In this document: in pieces, positions 28,660 through 37,052 of the stretch
How positions within the stretch are numbered: the stretch's first letter is position 1
How the letters are laid out: every line of letters starts with the position of its first letter
NCBI GenBank assembly: GCA_947623905.1
Contig: CANQHX010000008.1
Coordinates: 1-42,638, forward strand
From: an uncultured Lachnospiraceae bacterium
GTDB taxonomy: Bacteria > Bacillota > Clostridia > Lachnospirales > Lachnospiraceae
Length of the DNA: 42,638 nt
Direction of reading: 5' to 3'
Notes under the pieces: model-generated
Databases searched by the model: none
The model's input: the letters and a program-made list of their open reading frames with translations, nothing else
Told to the model about the DNA's origin: nothing
Program-made: the position numbers and the translations under genes

Positions 28660-29781
28660 ATGGCAGCATTTGATACAAGCAAGAGAGATTCCCAGGGAAC
28701 CATTGTGTCGCCCATAGCGCCCGAACAGTTTGATCTCGACCGGTACGCGGCATATGAAGCAGCGCTCCACGAAAGAAATGAAGCCTTTTTTAAGGGAGAC
28801 AAGGGCATACAGGTATACCGGCGGATGCGCGCCGACGGCGTGTTTTACGATAAGTGCCGGAGCATGGAAGAGTCGCTGGCTCTGCAGCTCGGCGCCCTGG
28901 AGACAAGCCTGGCTTACAAGGCGGACATCGCCAACTTTCTGGAGCCCTGGTACGGCATCGGCTACATCGCCGCCTGCTTCGGCGGAGAGTACGAGTGGCT
29001 TCCGGGACAGGCCCCTTCGGTGACGCCGGCCTTTGAATGTGCCGAGGATATCATTAACGCCGATTTCAAGCCCATCCATGAGACAGACATCGGAAAGCAC
29101 ATCCTCAGCATGGAGGAATATTTTCTGGAAAAGACAAAGGGAAAACTGCCCATGTCCTTCTGCGACGTACAGTCTCCCCTGAACATGCTGTCTTATCTCA
29201 TACCCATTACCGATCTGTTTTATGAGGTGTATGACGATCCGGACAGCCTCGCCCAGGCGGCGCAGCTCACCGCGGATCTGCTCATCGAATTTCTGAATAA
29301 ACAGAAGGCGCTCATCGGCGACTGCCTTGCAAGCCCCGGTCATGGATTTGCCAGCAGCCGGCGGTTTACCGGCGTGGGCATGAGCGACGACAACAGCATC
29401 ATGCTGAAATCAGAGGATTACGCGGAGATCTTCCAGCCGGCGGACGAGAAGATCGGCGCCGCGTTCGGCGGCACGGTGTATCATTCCTGCGGCAACTGGA
29501 GCGGAAAGATCCCCATGGTGCTGGGCATGAAGGGACTGACCTGCGCCGACGGGGCGTTCACCCTGGAGACAGATCCCGACGCCAATGATCCGGACATATT
29601 CGGAAAGGAATTTGTGGGCAACGGGCCGATCTTGAACGCCCGGGCAGTGGGCAGTGTGGAGGACAGCTTTGAAGCTTTCCGGAAGCTGTATCAGAAGGGC
29701 ACCGGCAGGATGATCGCCGTGACCTACTGTGAAGATCCGGCAGACCAGGCAAGGCTGTATGACATGCTGCATCAGCTGTAA
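28660..29781 (+). CDS. Uroporphyrinogen decarboxylase (URO-D) family protein, first of pair
   Basis: A 373-residue member of the URO-D superfamily, which includes true uroporphyrinogen decarboxylases and zinc-dependent methyltransferases such as MtaA and CmuA that move methyl groups between corrinoid proteins and thiols. The His-x-Cys motif (VYHSCGNW, about residue 275) is the usual zinc-ligand pair of the methyltransferase branch. Heme genes are absent from the neighbourhood, so a methyltransferase-like role is more likely than heme synthesis. Start at 28660 has GGAAGGG nine bases upstream. It lies 18 bases before a second family member, and the two probably form a two-gene operon. Confidence 0.8.
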   Translation: MAAFDTSKRDSQGTIVSPIAPEQFDLDRYAAYEAALHERNEAFFKGDKGIQVYRRMRADGVFYDKCRSMEESLALQLGALETSLAYKADIANFLEPWYGIGYIAACFGGEYEWLPGQAPSVTPAFECAEDIINADFKPIHETDIGKHILSMEEYFLEKTKGKLPMSFCDVQSPLNMLSYLIPITDLFYEVYDDPDSLAQAAQLTADLLIEFLNKQKALIGDCLASPGHGFASSRRFTGVGMSDDNSIMLKSEDYAEIFQPADEKIGAAFGGTVYHSCGNWSGKIPMVLGMKGLTCADGAFTLETDPDANDPDIFGKEFVGNGPILNARAVGSVEDSFEAFRKLYQKGTGRMIAVTYCEDPADQARLYDMLHQL

Positions 29782-29799
29782 GAGAAAAGAGGAACGGAT

Positions 29800-30837
29800 A
29801 TGAAATACGACATTACCTTTCATCCCAGCTGGTGGCATAAATACGCCGGGGTGGATTTTACGGAACAGTTTTTTGAAGACCCGGAATACCGCATGGAGTG
29901 CGACGTGAAGATGCGCCAGACGCTGTATGACCATTTCGGCGCCTACGGCATCGGGGAAGATAAGCCGCAGAAGAGGCCCCTTCTGGGCACGGACCTTCTG
30001 GCGGCAGGTTATCTGCTGTCCGCTTTTGCCGGATGCGATATCGTGTATCAGGCGGACAATTCTCCCCAGGTGATCTGCAAAGAATTGGATGAGGATTCCA
30101 TAGAAGACTATGAAGTGCCCGATCCCACGGCCCATCCCCTCTGGAAGAACATGGAAGAGCAGATCGCGTACCTGCAGGAGCATTACGGGCACGTGGAGAC
30201 CTACATCAACCTTATGGGCATCCAGAACCTGGCCATGGACCTGATGGGACAGGAGCTGATGGTCTGCTATTACACCGCGCCGGAGGAAGTGGAGCGGGTG
30301 CTGGGGCAGCTGACGGACATGACCATTACATTCGGCAAGCGGATGAAGGAATTGTCTGACGATGTTTCCGGCGGCGTTACGGCCATTGTGCGCCAGACGG
30401 TGCCGGACTGCTATCTCACGTCCAACTGCTCCGTGGAGATGATCTCACAGGAGTTGTACGAAGAGTTCCTGCTGCCCTGTGACCAGAAGCTGGCGGACGC
30501 GTTCGGCAGCTTCGGCGTCCATCACTGCGGACAGACCATGGAGCATGTGGTGGAAGGATACGCCAAACTGAAAGGCCTTACCTTTGCGGAGGTGGGAGCC
30601 GGCTCTGATGTGGCGGCAGTGCGGAAGGCGCTTCCGGACATATGGCTGAACCTGCGCTATTCCCCCGCAAGGCTGTCGGAAGCCTCGGAGGAGGAGATCC
30701 GGGCGGAAGTAAAGGCGCTGTATGAGGCAGGAAAGGCTCCTGCGGGATGCAGTATCTCCTGCGTGGGCATCGACGGAAATGTGGCCCCGGAGCAGGTGAT
30801 CCGCTTTTTGCAAGCGTGCAGGGATGTTGCGGACTGA
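29800..30837 (+). CDS. Uroporphyrinogen decarboxylase (URO-D) family protein, second of pair
   Basis: A 345-residue URO-D superfamily protein that is only distantly similar to its upstream neighbour. The zinc-ligand region reads HHCGQTMEHV (about residue 247), and a later Cys pair occurs in GCSISCVG near the C terminus. The early segment PSWWHKYAGVDF and the central YINLMGIQNLAMDLMG are family-like. Adjacent unequal URO-D paralogues may work as partners or on successive substrates; the substrate is unknown. No corrinoid protein, MtaB-like protein or activating ATPase is encoded within the window. Confidence 0.8.
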   Translation: MKYDITFHPSWWHKYAGVDFTEQFFEDPEYRMECDVKMRQTLYDHFGAYGIGEDKPQKRPLLGTDLLAAGYLLSAFAGCDIVYQADNSPQVICKELDEDSIEDYEVPDPTAHPLWKNMEEQIAYLQEHYGHVETYINLMGIQNLAMDLMGQELMVCYYTAPEEVERVLGQLTDMTITFGKRMKELSDDVSGGVTAIVRQTVPDCYLTSNCSVEMISQELYEEFLLPCDQKLADAFGSFGVHHCGQTMEHVVEGYAKLKGLTFAEVGAGSDVAAVRKALPDIWLNLRYSPARLSEASEEEIRAEVKALYEAGKAPAGCSISCVGIDGNVAPEQVIRFLQACRDVAD

Positions 30838-30900
30838 GCCGGTTATCATGGTTACATATTGATATTTCACAATTTACCTGAAAAAAAGTCTTTTTAATTA

Positions 30901-30929
30901 TAGACGGTGCTTACACTTTGTGTTATGAT
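30901..30929 (+). promoter_or_regulatory. Candidate promoter of the tyrosine recombinase gene
   Basis: TAGACG (four of six -35 matches, 30901-30906) and TATGAT (30924-30929) are spaced by 17 bases. No terminator is visible after the preceding gene, so read-through is also possible. Confidence 0.4.
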
Positions 30930-30997
30930 AACTGCGGAACCATTTAAATGGGACAATACGATAAAATGCCGCGCAGCGGCGGAATGAGAGGGAAGAT

Positions 30998-31735
30998 ATG
31001 AATTGGGTAGCACCGATTAAGGATGAGAAAACGCTGAATGCGTTTCGGGAGAAGCTGAGAGAGACGGATGAAAAATATTACATCATGTTCGAGATCGGCG
31101 TAGGTACCGGCATGCAGCTCCAGGAGATACTGAAGCTGAAAAACAAGGATATCGCGGGCAAAAAGGAATTGACGGTAAAGATCGGCACAAAGAGTATCAA
31201 GACGACGTTCAAGATATCTCCCGAACTGCAGAAGATCATTGCCAACTATACGAAGGACAAAGATCCCAACGCGTATCTGATCATTGGCTATAAAAATTCC
31301 GACACGCCTTTGTCCAGAGAGCAGGCGTACCGGGTATTCCGCAGCGTAGGCCGTCAGGTGGGGCTCAATTCCATCGGCGCCCAGACCATGCGCAAGACCT
31401 TTGCCTGGAAATATTATCAGGAGACGGGAGATATCTATTATCTCCAGAAGCTGTTCAACCACGCTTCGCCGTCCATCACCTACCGCTACATCGGCGAGAA
31501 GTCCAATGTGACCACCGTGTTCAAGAAGCTCACGGCAGAGGAGAATGAGCGCAGCCGCCGGGTGCTCTATCAGGACAATTCCGGCAAAAAGCGCATCGGC
31601 GCTCTGGTGGACATGCTCAACGGTATTTCCATGGAGCTGGACAACCCCGCCAATCCGGACGCCTTCTACGGCAGAGTGGATTCCCTCCTCACGGAGCTGG
31701 AGACCATCGTAAAGGATTACAACACGGAAAAATAA
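30998..31735 (+). CDS. Short tyrosine recombinase-like protein with altered active site
   Basis: A 245-residue protein made of the tyrosine-recombinase catalytic domain, with a C-terminal extension and almost no N-terminal core-binding domain. The fold is clear from GVGTGMQLQEILKLK, MRKTFAWKYY and LFNHASPSITYRYIG. Arg132, His155 and the nucleophile Tyr164 are present. The first catalytic Arg is Gln40 (GTGMQ where GTGLR is usual), and the His of HxxR is Gln129. It may therefore lack strand-exchange activity and act only as a DNA-binding protein. No attachment site, excisionase or phage gene is adjacent. It stands alone between the URO-D pair and a bidirectional terminator. Confidence 0.82.
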   Translation: MNWVAPIKDEKTLNAFREKLRETDEKYYIMFEIGVGTGMQLQEILKLKNKDIAGKKELTVKIGTKSIKTTFKISPELQKIIANYTKDKDPNAYLIIGYKNSDTPLSREQAYRVFRSVGRQVGLNSIGAQTMRKTFAWKYYQETGDIYYLQKLFNHASPSITYRYIGEKSNVTTVFKKLTAEENERSRRVLYQDNSGKKRIGALVDMLNGISMELDNPANPDAFYGRVDSLLTELETIVKDYNTEK

Positions 31736-31744
31736 AAAGAACGC

Positions 31745-31777
31745 AAAAAAAGTGTCGCCAACCGGCGACACTTTTTT
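31745..31777. terminator. Bidirectional terminator between the recombinase and the ATPase operon
   Basis: An eight-bp GC-rich stem (31752-31759 with 31764-31771) with loop AACC is flanked by A and T runs on both sides, so it serves both converging transcripts. Confidence 0.92.
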
Positions 31778-32405
31778 AAGTCTGCGCTTTTGTCTGCTTC
31801 TGACGCTTGATGACCTTCAGACGGGTAAATTCCTCCCGGTCCTTTTCCTCCAGGGCGTCTCCGATGTCCTTTGCCAGCTGGGTGTACCGGGGAATGGTAA
31901 TATTTTTCAGGGCGTTGGCCCGCTTCTGGGTCTTTTTAATGTTGGCTGCCAGCCGGTAGGCGGAGCACTCCACGGAGGTAAGCCGCACCACCAGCTCCTT
32001 TACCTTCTCAAAGGCTTCCTTTGCGGCGTCCAGAGACTCTCTCGTGCTGTAAAACGCGTAGGTGGGGCTGTTGGAGACCGGGTCCATCTCCACAAGGGGG
32101 ATCTCCGTGCCCATGATGCTGCGGGTCTTTACCCGGATGGATTCCTCTATGGGGACCGTGTAGGAGATGGTGCGCACGTAGTTGATGCCCAGCTCGATAT
32201 TGGCCAGCTGCAGCCGCCTGTACGCCTCCCGGAAGGTGGTGTCGATCTGGGACTGGATATCCTTGGCCTGGTCGATGAGATCCATCAGCTCCCGGATGAG
32301 GATGTTCCGCTTTTTGTCCATCAGGTCAAATCCCATGTTTGCCAGGGCAAGGGAATTCTTTGCCAGCATGAGATTGCCTTTTGTAGGAAATGAATTGGGA
32401 TCCAC
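31776..32405 (-). CDS. ntpD: V/A-type ATPase subunit D
   Basis: Central rotor shaft subunit linking A3B3 to the membrane ring. The 209 residues form the expected long antiparallel coiled coil, with the family start pattern PTKGNLMLAKNSL and the C-terminal block RRANALKNI-like (KRANALKNITIPRYTQ). The start is GTG at 32403-32405, seven bases after GGAGG; the next Met is inside the conserved helix. It is last in the nine-gene operon, ending at the bidirectional terminator. Confidence 0.96.
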   Translation of the reverse strand: MDPNSFPTKGNLMLAKNSLALANMGFDLMDKKRNILIRELMDLIDQAKDIQSQIDTTFREAYRRLQLANIELGINYVRTISYTVPIEESIRVKTRSIMGTEIPLVEMDPVSNSPTYAFYSTRESLDAAKEAFEKVKELVVRLTSVECSAYRLAANIKKTQKRANALKNITIPRYTQLAKDIGDALEEKDREEFTRLKVIKRQKQTKAQT

Positions 32406-32417
32406 GCCCTCGCCTCC

Positions 32418-33839
32418 TTACATGTCCGTTGCGTCCTCCAGGGCTTCCTGTACAAGATCCACGGTGGTTTCCTGATAATATTGGTCCAGTATCTTCGTGT
32501 CGATACGGTCCAGCTCCTCCCTGGGCAGAATGCCCAGAAGCTGCCAGCCGATATCGAGGGTTTCTTCTATGGAGCGGTTTTCCAGCATGCCCTGTCCCAC
32601 GAATCGCTTTTCAAAGGCGTTGCCGAACACAAGATATTTTTTATCGATGGGGGACAGCTCATCCTCGCCGATGACCGAGGCCAGGGCTCTGGCGTCACCC
32701 ACCTTGGCGTAGCAGGAAAACAGCTGGTTGGCCACATCCTGATGATCCGCCCTTGTGTAGCCTTCACCGATGCCGTCCTTCATGAGACGGGACAGGGAGG
32801 GCAGCACGCTGATGGGGGGATAGATGCTCTGGCCGTGCAGCTGACGGTCCAGCACGATCTGTCCTTCCGTGATGTATCCGGTCAGATCCGGGATGGGATG
32901 GGTAATGTCGTCGTTGGGCATGGTGAGGATGGGGATCTGGGTCACGGAACCCTTGCTGCCGTGGACGATGCCCGCCCGCTCATACAGGGTGGCCAGCTCC
33001 GAGTACAGATAGCCGGGATAGCCCTTTCGGGAAGGAATCTCGCCTTTGGAGGAGGACACCTCCCGCATGGCCTCACAGAAGGACGTGATGTCTGTCATGA
33101 TCACCAGGATGTGCATATCCTTCTCAAACGCCAGATATTCCGCGGCGGTAAGCGCCACCTTGGGGGTGATGAGACGTTCCACTACCGGGTCGTTGGCCAG
33201 ATTCAGGAACATGACCACATGGTCCGACACGCCGCTCTCTTCAAAGGTGCGGCGGAAATATTCTGCCACATCGTATTTGACGCCCATGGCCGCGAACACG
33301 ATGGCAAACTTCTCATCGCTGCCGTCGCTTAAGGACGCCTGCTGTACGATCTGTGCCGCCAGCTGGTCGTGGGGCAGGCCGTTGCCGGAAAAGATGGGCA
33401 GCTTCTGGCCCCGGATCAGGGTGGTAAGTCCGTCGATGGCGGAAATACCGGTGCGGATGTAGTTTCTGGGATACTTTCTGGATACCGGATTCAGGGGCAG
33501 GCCGTTGATGTTTAGCCGCTTTTCCGGCACGATGGGGCCCAGTCCGTCGATGGGCTGTCCGATGCCGTCAAAGGTGCGGCCCAGAATGTCCTCCGACAGG
33601 GCCAGCTCCATGGGATGGCCGGTGAGCTGGGTGTGGGTGTTGACAAGAGACATGTTTTCCGAACCTTCGAACACCTGGATCACAGCCCGGTCCTCGTAGA
33701 TCTCCACGATCCGGCCCAGTCTTTTCACGTTGTCATCCACGGTAAATTCCACGATCTCTTCATAGGAAGCGTCCTGCACTCCCTCCAGCACCACAAGAGG
33801 GCCGTTGATGGCGCTCAAACCTAAATATTCAATAGACAT
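32418..33839 (-). CDS. ntpB: V/A-type ATPase subunit B
   Basis: Non-catalytic nucleotide-site subunit of the A3B3 head. The 473 residues match family length. The typical blocks [20 protein letters not shown], the degenerate P-loop region ([16 protein letters not shown]) and [17 protein letters not shown] are present. AAAGGAGGGG lies just before the ATG at 33839; a TTG one codon earlier is not needed. It is 13 bases after subunit A ends. Confidence 0.97.
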   Translation of the reverse strand: MSIEYLGLSAINGPLVVLEGVQDASYEEIVEFTVDDNVKRLGRIVEIYEDRAVIQVFEGSENMSLVNTHTQLTGHPMELALSEDILGRTFDGIGQPIDGLGPIVPEKRLNINGLPLNPVSRKYPRNYIRTGISAIDGLTTLIRGQKLPIFSGNGLPHDQLAAQIVQQASLSDGSDEKFAIVFAAMGVKYDVAEYFRRTFEESGVSDHVVMFLNLANDPVVERLITPKVALTAAEYLAFEKDMHILVIMTDITSFCEAMREVSSSKGEIPSRKGYPGYLYSELATLYERAGIVHGSKGSVTQIPILTMPNDDITHPIPDLTGYITEGQIVLDRQLHGQSIYPPISVLPSLSRLMKDGIGEGYTRADHQDVANQLFSCYAKVGDARALASVIGEDELSPIDKKYLVFGNAFEKRFVGQGMLENRSIEETLDIGWQLLGILPREELDRIDTKILDQYYQETTVDLVQEALEDATDM

Positions 33840-33852
33840 CAAAACCCCTCCT

Positions 33853-35619
33853 TTACTGATTTTTCTTCAGCACATTGTCATAAAAATCGTCCACGGCCTT
33901 CCGATAGCTTTCAAACATCTCCGGCTTGTCGTTGGGCACGTCGTATTTGATGGCAATGATCTTTTCAAATATATTGTCCGCCTTCAGCACGGACATGGGA
34001 TGTCCCATGGCGATGAGGGCCTTGGACTTTTTGTACAGATAGAGGATGATCTCCATCATCTGAAACTGCTTGGAAAGGGGCACGCAGGTGTCCTCCGGGT
34101 GAAAAGCGTTCTGCTGGAGGAAGCCCAGACGGATGACCCGGGCGATCTCCAGGATCAGCTTCTGGTCGTCGGGGAGCACGTCGCTGCCGATGAGCTTTAC
34201 GATCTCATTGAGGGAGCTCTCCTGGTTCAGCAGTCCCATGATCTGGTTGCGGTACGCCACAAATTTTTTGTCCACGTTGGCGGCGTACCAGGGCATCAGG
34301 TCCGACAGATACTCGCTGTAGCTGGTGATCCAGTGGATGGCGGGGAAATGCCGGGCGTAAGCCAGGGATTTGTCCAGCCCCCAGAAGCAGCGCACAAAAC
34401 GCTTTGTGTTCTGGGTCACCGGCTCGGAAAAGTCGCCGCCCTGAGGGGAAACGGCGCCGATGATGGACACGGATCCTTCCGTGCCGTTTAAGTTGGTCAC
34501 CATGCCGGCCCGCTCATAAAAGGCGGACAGCCGGGATGCCAGATAGGCGGGGAAGCCTTCCTCCGCGGGCATCTCCTCCAGACGGCCGGACAGCTCTCGC
34601 AGAGCCTCCGCCCAGCGGGAGGTAGAATCTGCCATGATGGCTACGTCATAGCCCATGTCGCGGTAGTATTCCGCCAGGGTGAGGCCGGTGTAGATGGAAG
34701 CCTCACGGGCGGCCACGGGCATGTTGGATGTATTGGCGATGAGGGAGGTGCGGTCCATAAGGGGATTGCCCGTTTTGGGGTCCGTCAGCTCCTGGAATTC
34801 CTCCAGCACCTGGGTCATCTCGTTGCCCCGCTCGCCGCAGCCGATGTATATGATAATGTCCGCGTTGGACCATTTCGCGATCTGATGCTGGGTCATGGTC
34901 TTTCCCGTGCCGAAGCCGCCGGGCACTGCCGCGGTGCCGCCCTTGGCGATGGGAAACATGGTGTCCAGTATCCGCTGTCCCGTCACAAGGGGCTCCGTGG
35001 AAGGATGCCGGCTCGCGCTGGGCCGGGGGATCCGGATGGGCCATTTCTGGCTCAGGGCTATTTCATGCTCTGTCCCCGCAGCGTCCGTCACGGTCACCAG
35101 GGGCTCCGTCACCGTGTAAGCGCCGTCGGAGACGGCTTTTGTCACCGTGCCGGAAATGTGGGGCGGGATCATGGACTTGTGGACGATGGAGCGGGTCTCC
35201 TGTGTCTCGGCAAATACGGTGCCGCCGGTGACGGTATCGCCTACGGACACCTTCATGGTCACATCCCACTTTTTTTCTGTATTGAGAGAATCTACGGAAA
35301 CGCCCCGGTTGATATATTTTCCGGAAGACTTCGCGATCTCGTTTAAGGGGCGCTGGATGCCGTCAAAGATGTTGGTGAGGATGCCGGGGCCCAGGGTGAC
35401 GGAAATGGCGTCTCCCGTAGCTTCCACCACGGCGCCGGGCTTCAGCCCGGTAGTCTCCTCAAACACCTGGATGGTGGTCATATCGTTTGTGAGGGCGATG
35501 ACTTCACCTACCAGATGCTCCTCGCCCACGTGGACCATTTCTCCCATCTTAAAGCCGGTGTTGCCCTTTAAGTAGATCACAGGCCCGTTGACTCCATAGA
35601 TGATTCCTGTTTTTTTCAT
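33853..35619 (-). CDS. ntpA: V/A-type ATPase catalytic subunit A
   Basis: Catalytic nucleotide-binding subunit. The 588 residues include the Walker [14 protein letters not shown] (about 231-243), the extra non-homologous region typical of V/A rather than F-type subunits (about 115-190), and [14 protein letters not shown]. Its start codon overlaps the subunit E stop as ATGA, and a GGAGGA site lies inside the end of E, indicating translational coupling. Direction of use, ATP synthesis or ion pumping, cannot be told from sequence. Confidence 0.98.
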   Translation of the reverse strand: MKKTGIIYGVNGPVIYLKGNTGFKMGEMVHVGEEHLVGEVIALTNDMTTIQVFEETTGLKPGAVVEATGDAISVTLGPGILTNIFDGIQRPLNEIAKSSGKYINRGVSVDSLNTEKKWDVTMKVSVGDTVTGGTVFAETQETRSIVHKSMIPPHISGTVTKAVSDGAYTVTEPLVTVTDAAGTEHEIALSQKWPIRIPRPSASRHPSTEPLVTGQRILDTMFPIAKGGTAAVPGGFGTGKTMTQHQIAKWSNADIIIYIGCGERGNEMTQVLEEFQELTDPKTGNPLMDRTSLIANTSNMPVAAREASIYTGLTLAEYYRDMGYDVAIMADSTSRWAEALRELSGRLEEMPAEEGFPAYLASRLSAFYERAGMVTNLNGTEGSVSIIGAVSPQGGDFSEPVTQNTKRFVRCFWGLDKSLAYARHFPAIHWITSYSEYLSDLMPWYAANVDKKFVAYRNQIMGLLNQESSLNEIVKLIGSDVLPDDQKLILEIARVIRLGFLQQNAFHPEDTCVPLSKQFQMMEIILYLYKKSKALIAMGHPMSVLKADNIFEKIIAIKYDVPNDKPEMFESYRKAVDDFYDNVLKKNQ

Positions 35620-36212
35620 ATGGACATTCCTCCGTCAATGTCGGGACCGAGGGAAAAGTTTTCCTTCAGATCCTCCAGCTGTTTGCAGAAAGAATTGTCG
35701 ATCAGTATGTTCCTGGAAGGAATCTCGGCCCGGATGCCTCCCAGCAGAGATACGTCCGAAACGGAGATCTGGGCGTTTGTGGTGGTTTTCAGCACCGGGA
35801 TCAGAAGCTCGTCGGAAGGGTCCACAAATATGGATACCGGGTCGTCCCCCGCAAAGGCCTGCGCGTCCCGGATCTGCTTTACGAGCAGATCGCCGTAGTC
35901 GCCGGTCTGCCGGTACTGGCGCAGCTTCTCTTCCACCAGGGAAAACAGCTGGCATATCAGACGGTCCCTCGTCTCGGAATACTGTTTTTTGATCTCCAGT
36001 ATCTTGGCGGAAACTTCTTTATTGTTTTCCCGCACGATGTTTTTTTCTTCCGCGCTCAGCTCTTCCGCCGCCTGGCGGTCCTTCTGCTCCTTGTGCTCCT
36101 GAAGCAGTTTGTCCATGGCGGCTTCTTTTTCCTCCATGAGGCGCTGGGCCTCGTCCCGGGCGCTCTGGAGGGAGGATTCATAAAAATTCCGCAGTTTTTC
36201 GTCAGTTGTCAA
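35616..36212 (-). CDS. ntpE: V/A-type ATPase subunit E
   Basis: Peripheral stalk subunit that pairs with the small coiled-coil subunit encoded at 40086. The first 110 residues are a charged helix (MEEKEAAMDKLLQEHKEQKD), followed by the globular head with SLLGGIRAEI. The start is TTG at 36210-36212 with AAGGTGA upstream; no other in-frame start is near. The 64 bases before it (36213-36276) hold no gene. Confidence 0.93.
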   Translation of the reverse strand: MTTDEKLRNFYESSLQSARDEAQRLMEEKEAAMDKLLQEHKEQKDRQAAEELSAEEKNIVRENNKEVSAKILEIKKQYSETRDRLICQLFSLVEEKLRQYRQTGDYGDLLVKQIRDAQAFAGDDPVSIFVDPSDELLIPVLKTTTNAQISVSDVSLLGGIRAEIPSRNILIDNSFCKQLEDLKENFSLGPDIDGGMSI

Positions 36213-36276
36213 AACGGTTCACCTTCTTATTTGTCTGCAATTTTATACGGCAAAGGGCAGATCCTGCAGCCGTCTG

Positions 36277-36585
36277 TTATAATTTCAGCCCGATGGACTG
36301 ATTGACATAGTCTGTGATAAAGTTGGGGGACCGGCCGGTGCCGTGGCGGTCCGGTATGTCGATGATCAGAGGGCGCAAGGTCCGGGCTTTTACGCCGTTT
36401 ACCAGCTCCGTATAATCCTTGCCGAATTTTTCCGTCAGCAGGAGGATATCGTTGCGGGTATCCGCGATGGCCGCATCCAGCGCGTTTTTCAGCTCTTCTT
36501 CCGTGTGGACCACCACGCCGTCTACGCCGGCCAGCCGCATGCCCGTCTGGGTGTCCACGTTGTCGCTGATGAGAAACATCCTCAT
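36277..36585 (-). CDS. V/A-type ATPase subunit F
   Basis: Small rotor-shaft regulatory subunit that binds subunit D. The 102 residues show the family pattern: FLISDNVDTQTGMRLAGVDGV at the N terminus, then DILLLTEKFG and a central LIIDIPDRHG. The ATG overlaps the stop of the proteolipid gene (TAATG), so translation is probably coupled; no separate strong Shine-Dalgarno is seen. Confidence 0.93.
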   Translation of the reverse strand: MRMFLISDNVDTQTGMRLAGVDGVVVHTEEELKNALDAAIADTRNDILLLTEKFGKDYTELVNGVKARTLRPLIIDIPDRHGTGRSPNFITDYVNQSIGLKL

Positions 36586-37022
36586 TACAGCTTACCGATG
36601 ATCATGAAGGAGATGATCAGTCCGTACAGGGCCACGCCTTCCGCAAGGCCGACGAAGATCAGGGATTTACCCAGGATACTGGAATCCTCGCTGATGGCGC
36701 CCAGAGCGGAGCTTGCAGCGCTGGCCACTGCGATACCGCCGCCGATACAGGAAAGGCCGGTGGCAAGGGCGGCCGCGATGTAGCCCAGGCCGGTGGCAAA
36801 TCCGTCGCCTCCGGCTGCCGCTGTGTCAGCCAGCGCGTCCATGCTGCCGGTGATCATGATCACCGTGGCGATGAGAAAGGTGCCGAAGAAGAAAAAGCAG
36901 TTGACGCCAAGAGCTGTCTTAAAACGTCCCCGGTTTTTCTCTCCGATGAGATATACGCCGAAAGGGAGGATGATGCTCAGAACAAGAGCGATCACCAGAG
37001 TGATTTGTACCAAAGTAGTCAT
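36585..37022 (-). CDS. ntpK: V/A-type ATPase proteolipid subunit K (c-ring)
   Basis: Ion-translocating ring subunit, membrane-embedded. The 145 residues form four hydrophobic helices, a duplicated hairpin. The carboxylate Glu128 is in the last helix (GLAEGVALYG); the first hairpin lacks one, as in other V/A K subunits. The third helix has no Gln where Enterococcus hirae NtpK uses one for sodium, hinting at proton use, though this is weak. AAGGAGG with ideal spacing gives it one of the strongest ribosome binding sites of the operon, fitting its high copy number. Confidence 0.96.
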   Translation of the reverse strand: MTTLVQITLVIALVLSIILPFGVYLIGEKNRGRFKTALGVNCFFFFGTFLIATVIMITGSMDALADTAAAGGDGFATGLGYIAAALATGLSCIGGGIAVASAASSALGAISEDSSILGKSLIFVGLAEGVALYGLIISFMIIGKL

Positions 37023-37052
37023 AATAGGACCTCCTTAATATATTGTAAAAAG

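Noticed and set aside
30998..31735. Prophage or integrative element suggested by the recombinase
   Set aside because: Neighbours are metabolic genes and the ATPase operon; there are no phage, relaxase or excisionase genes and no flanking direct repeats that I could see.
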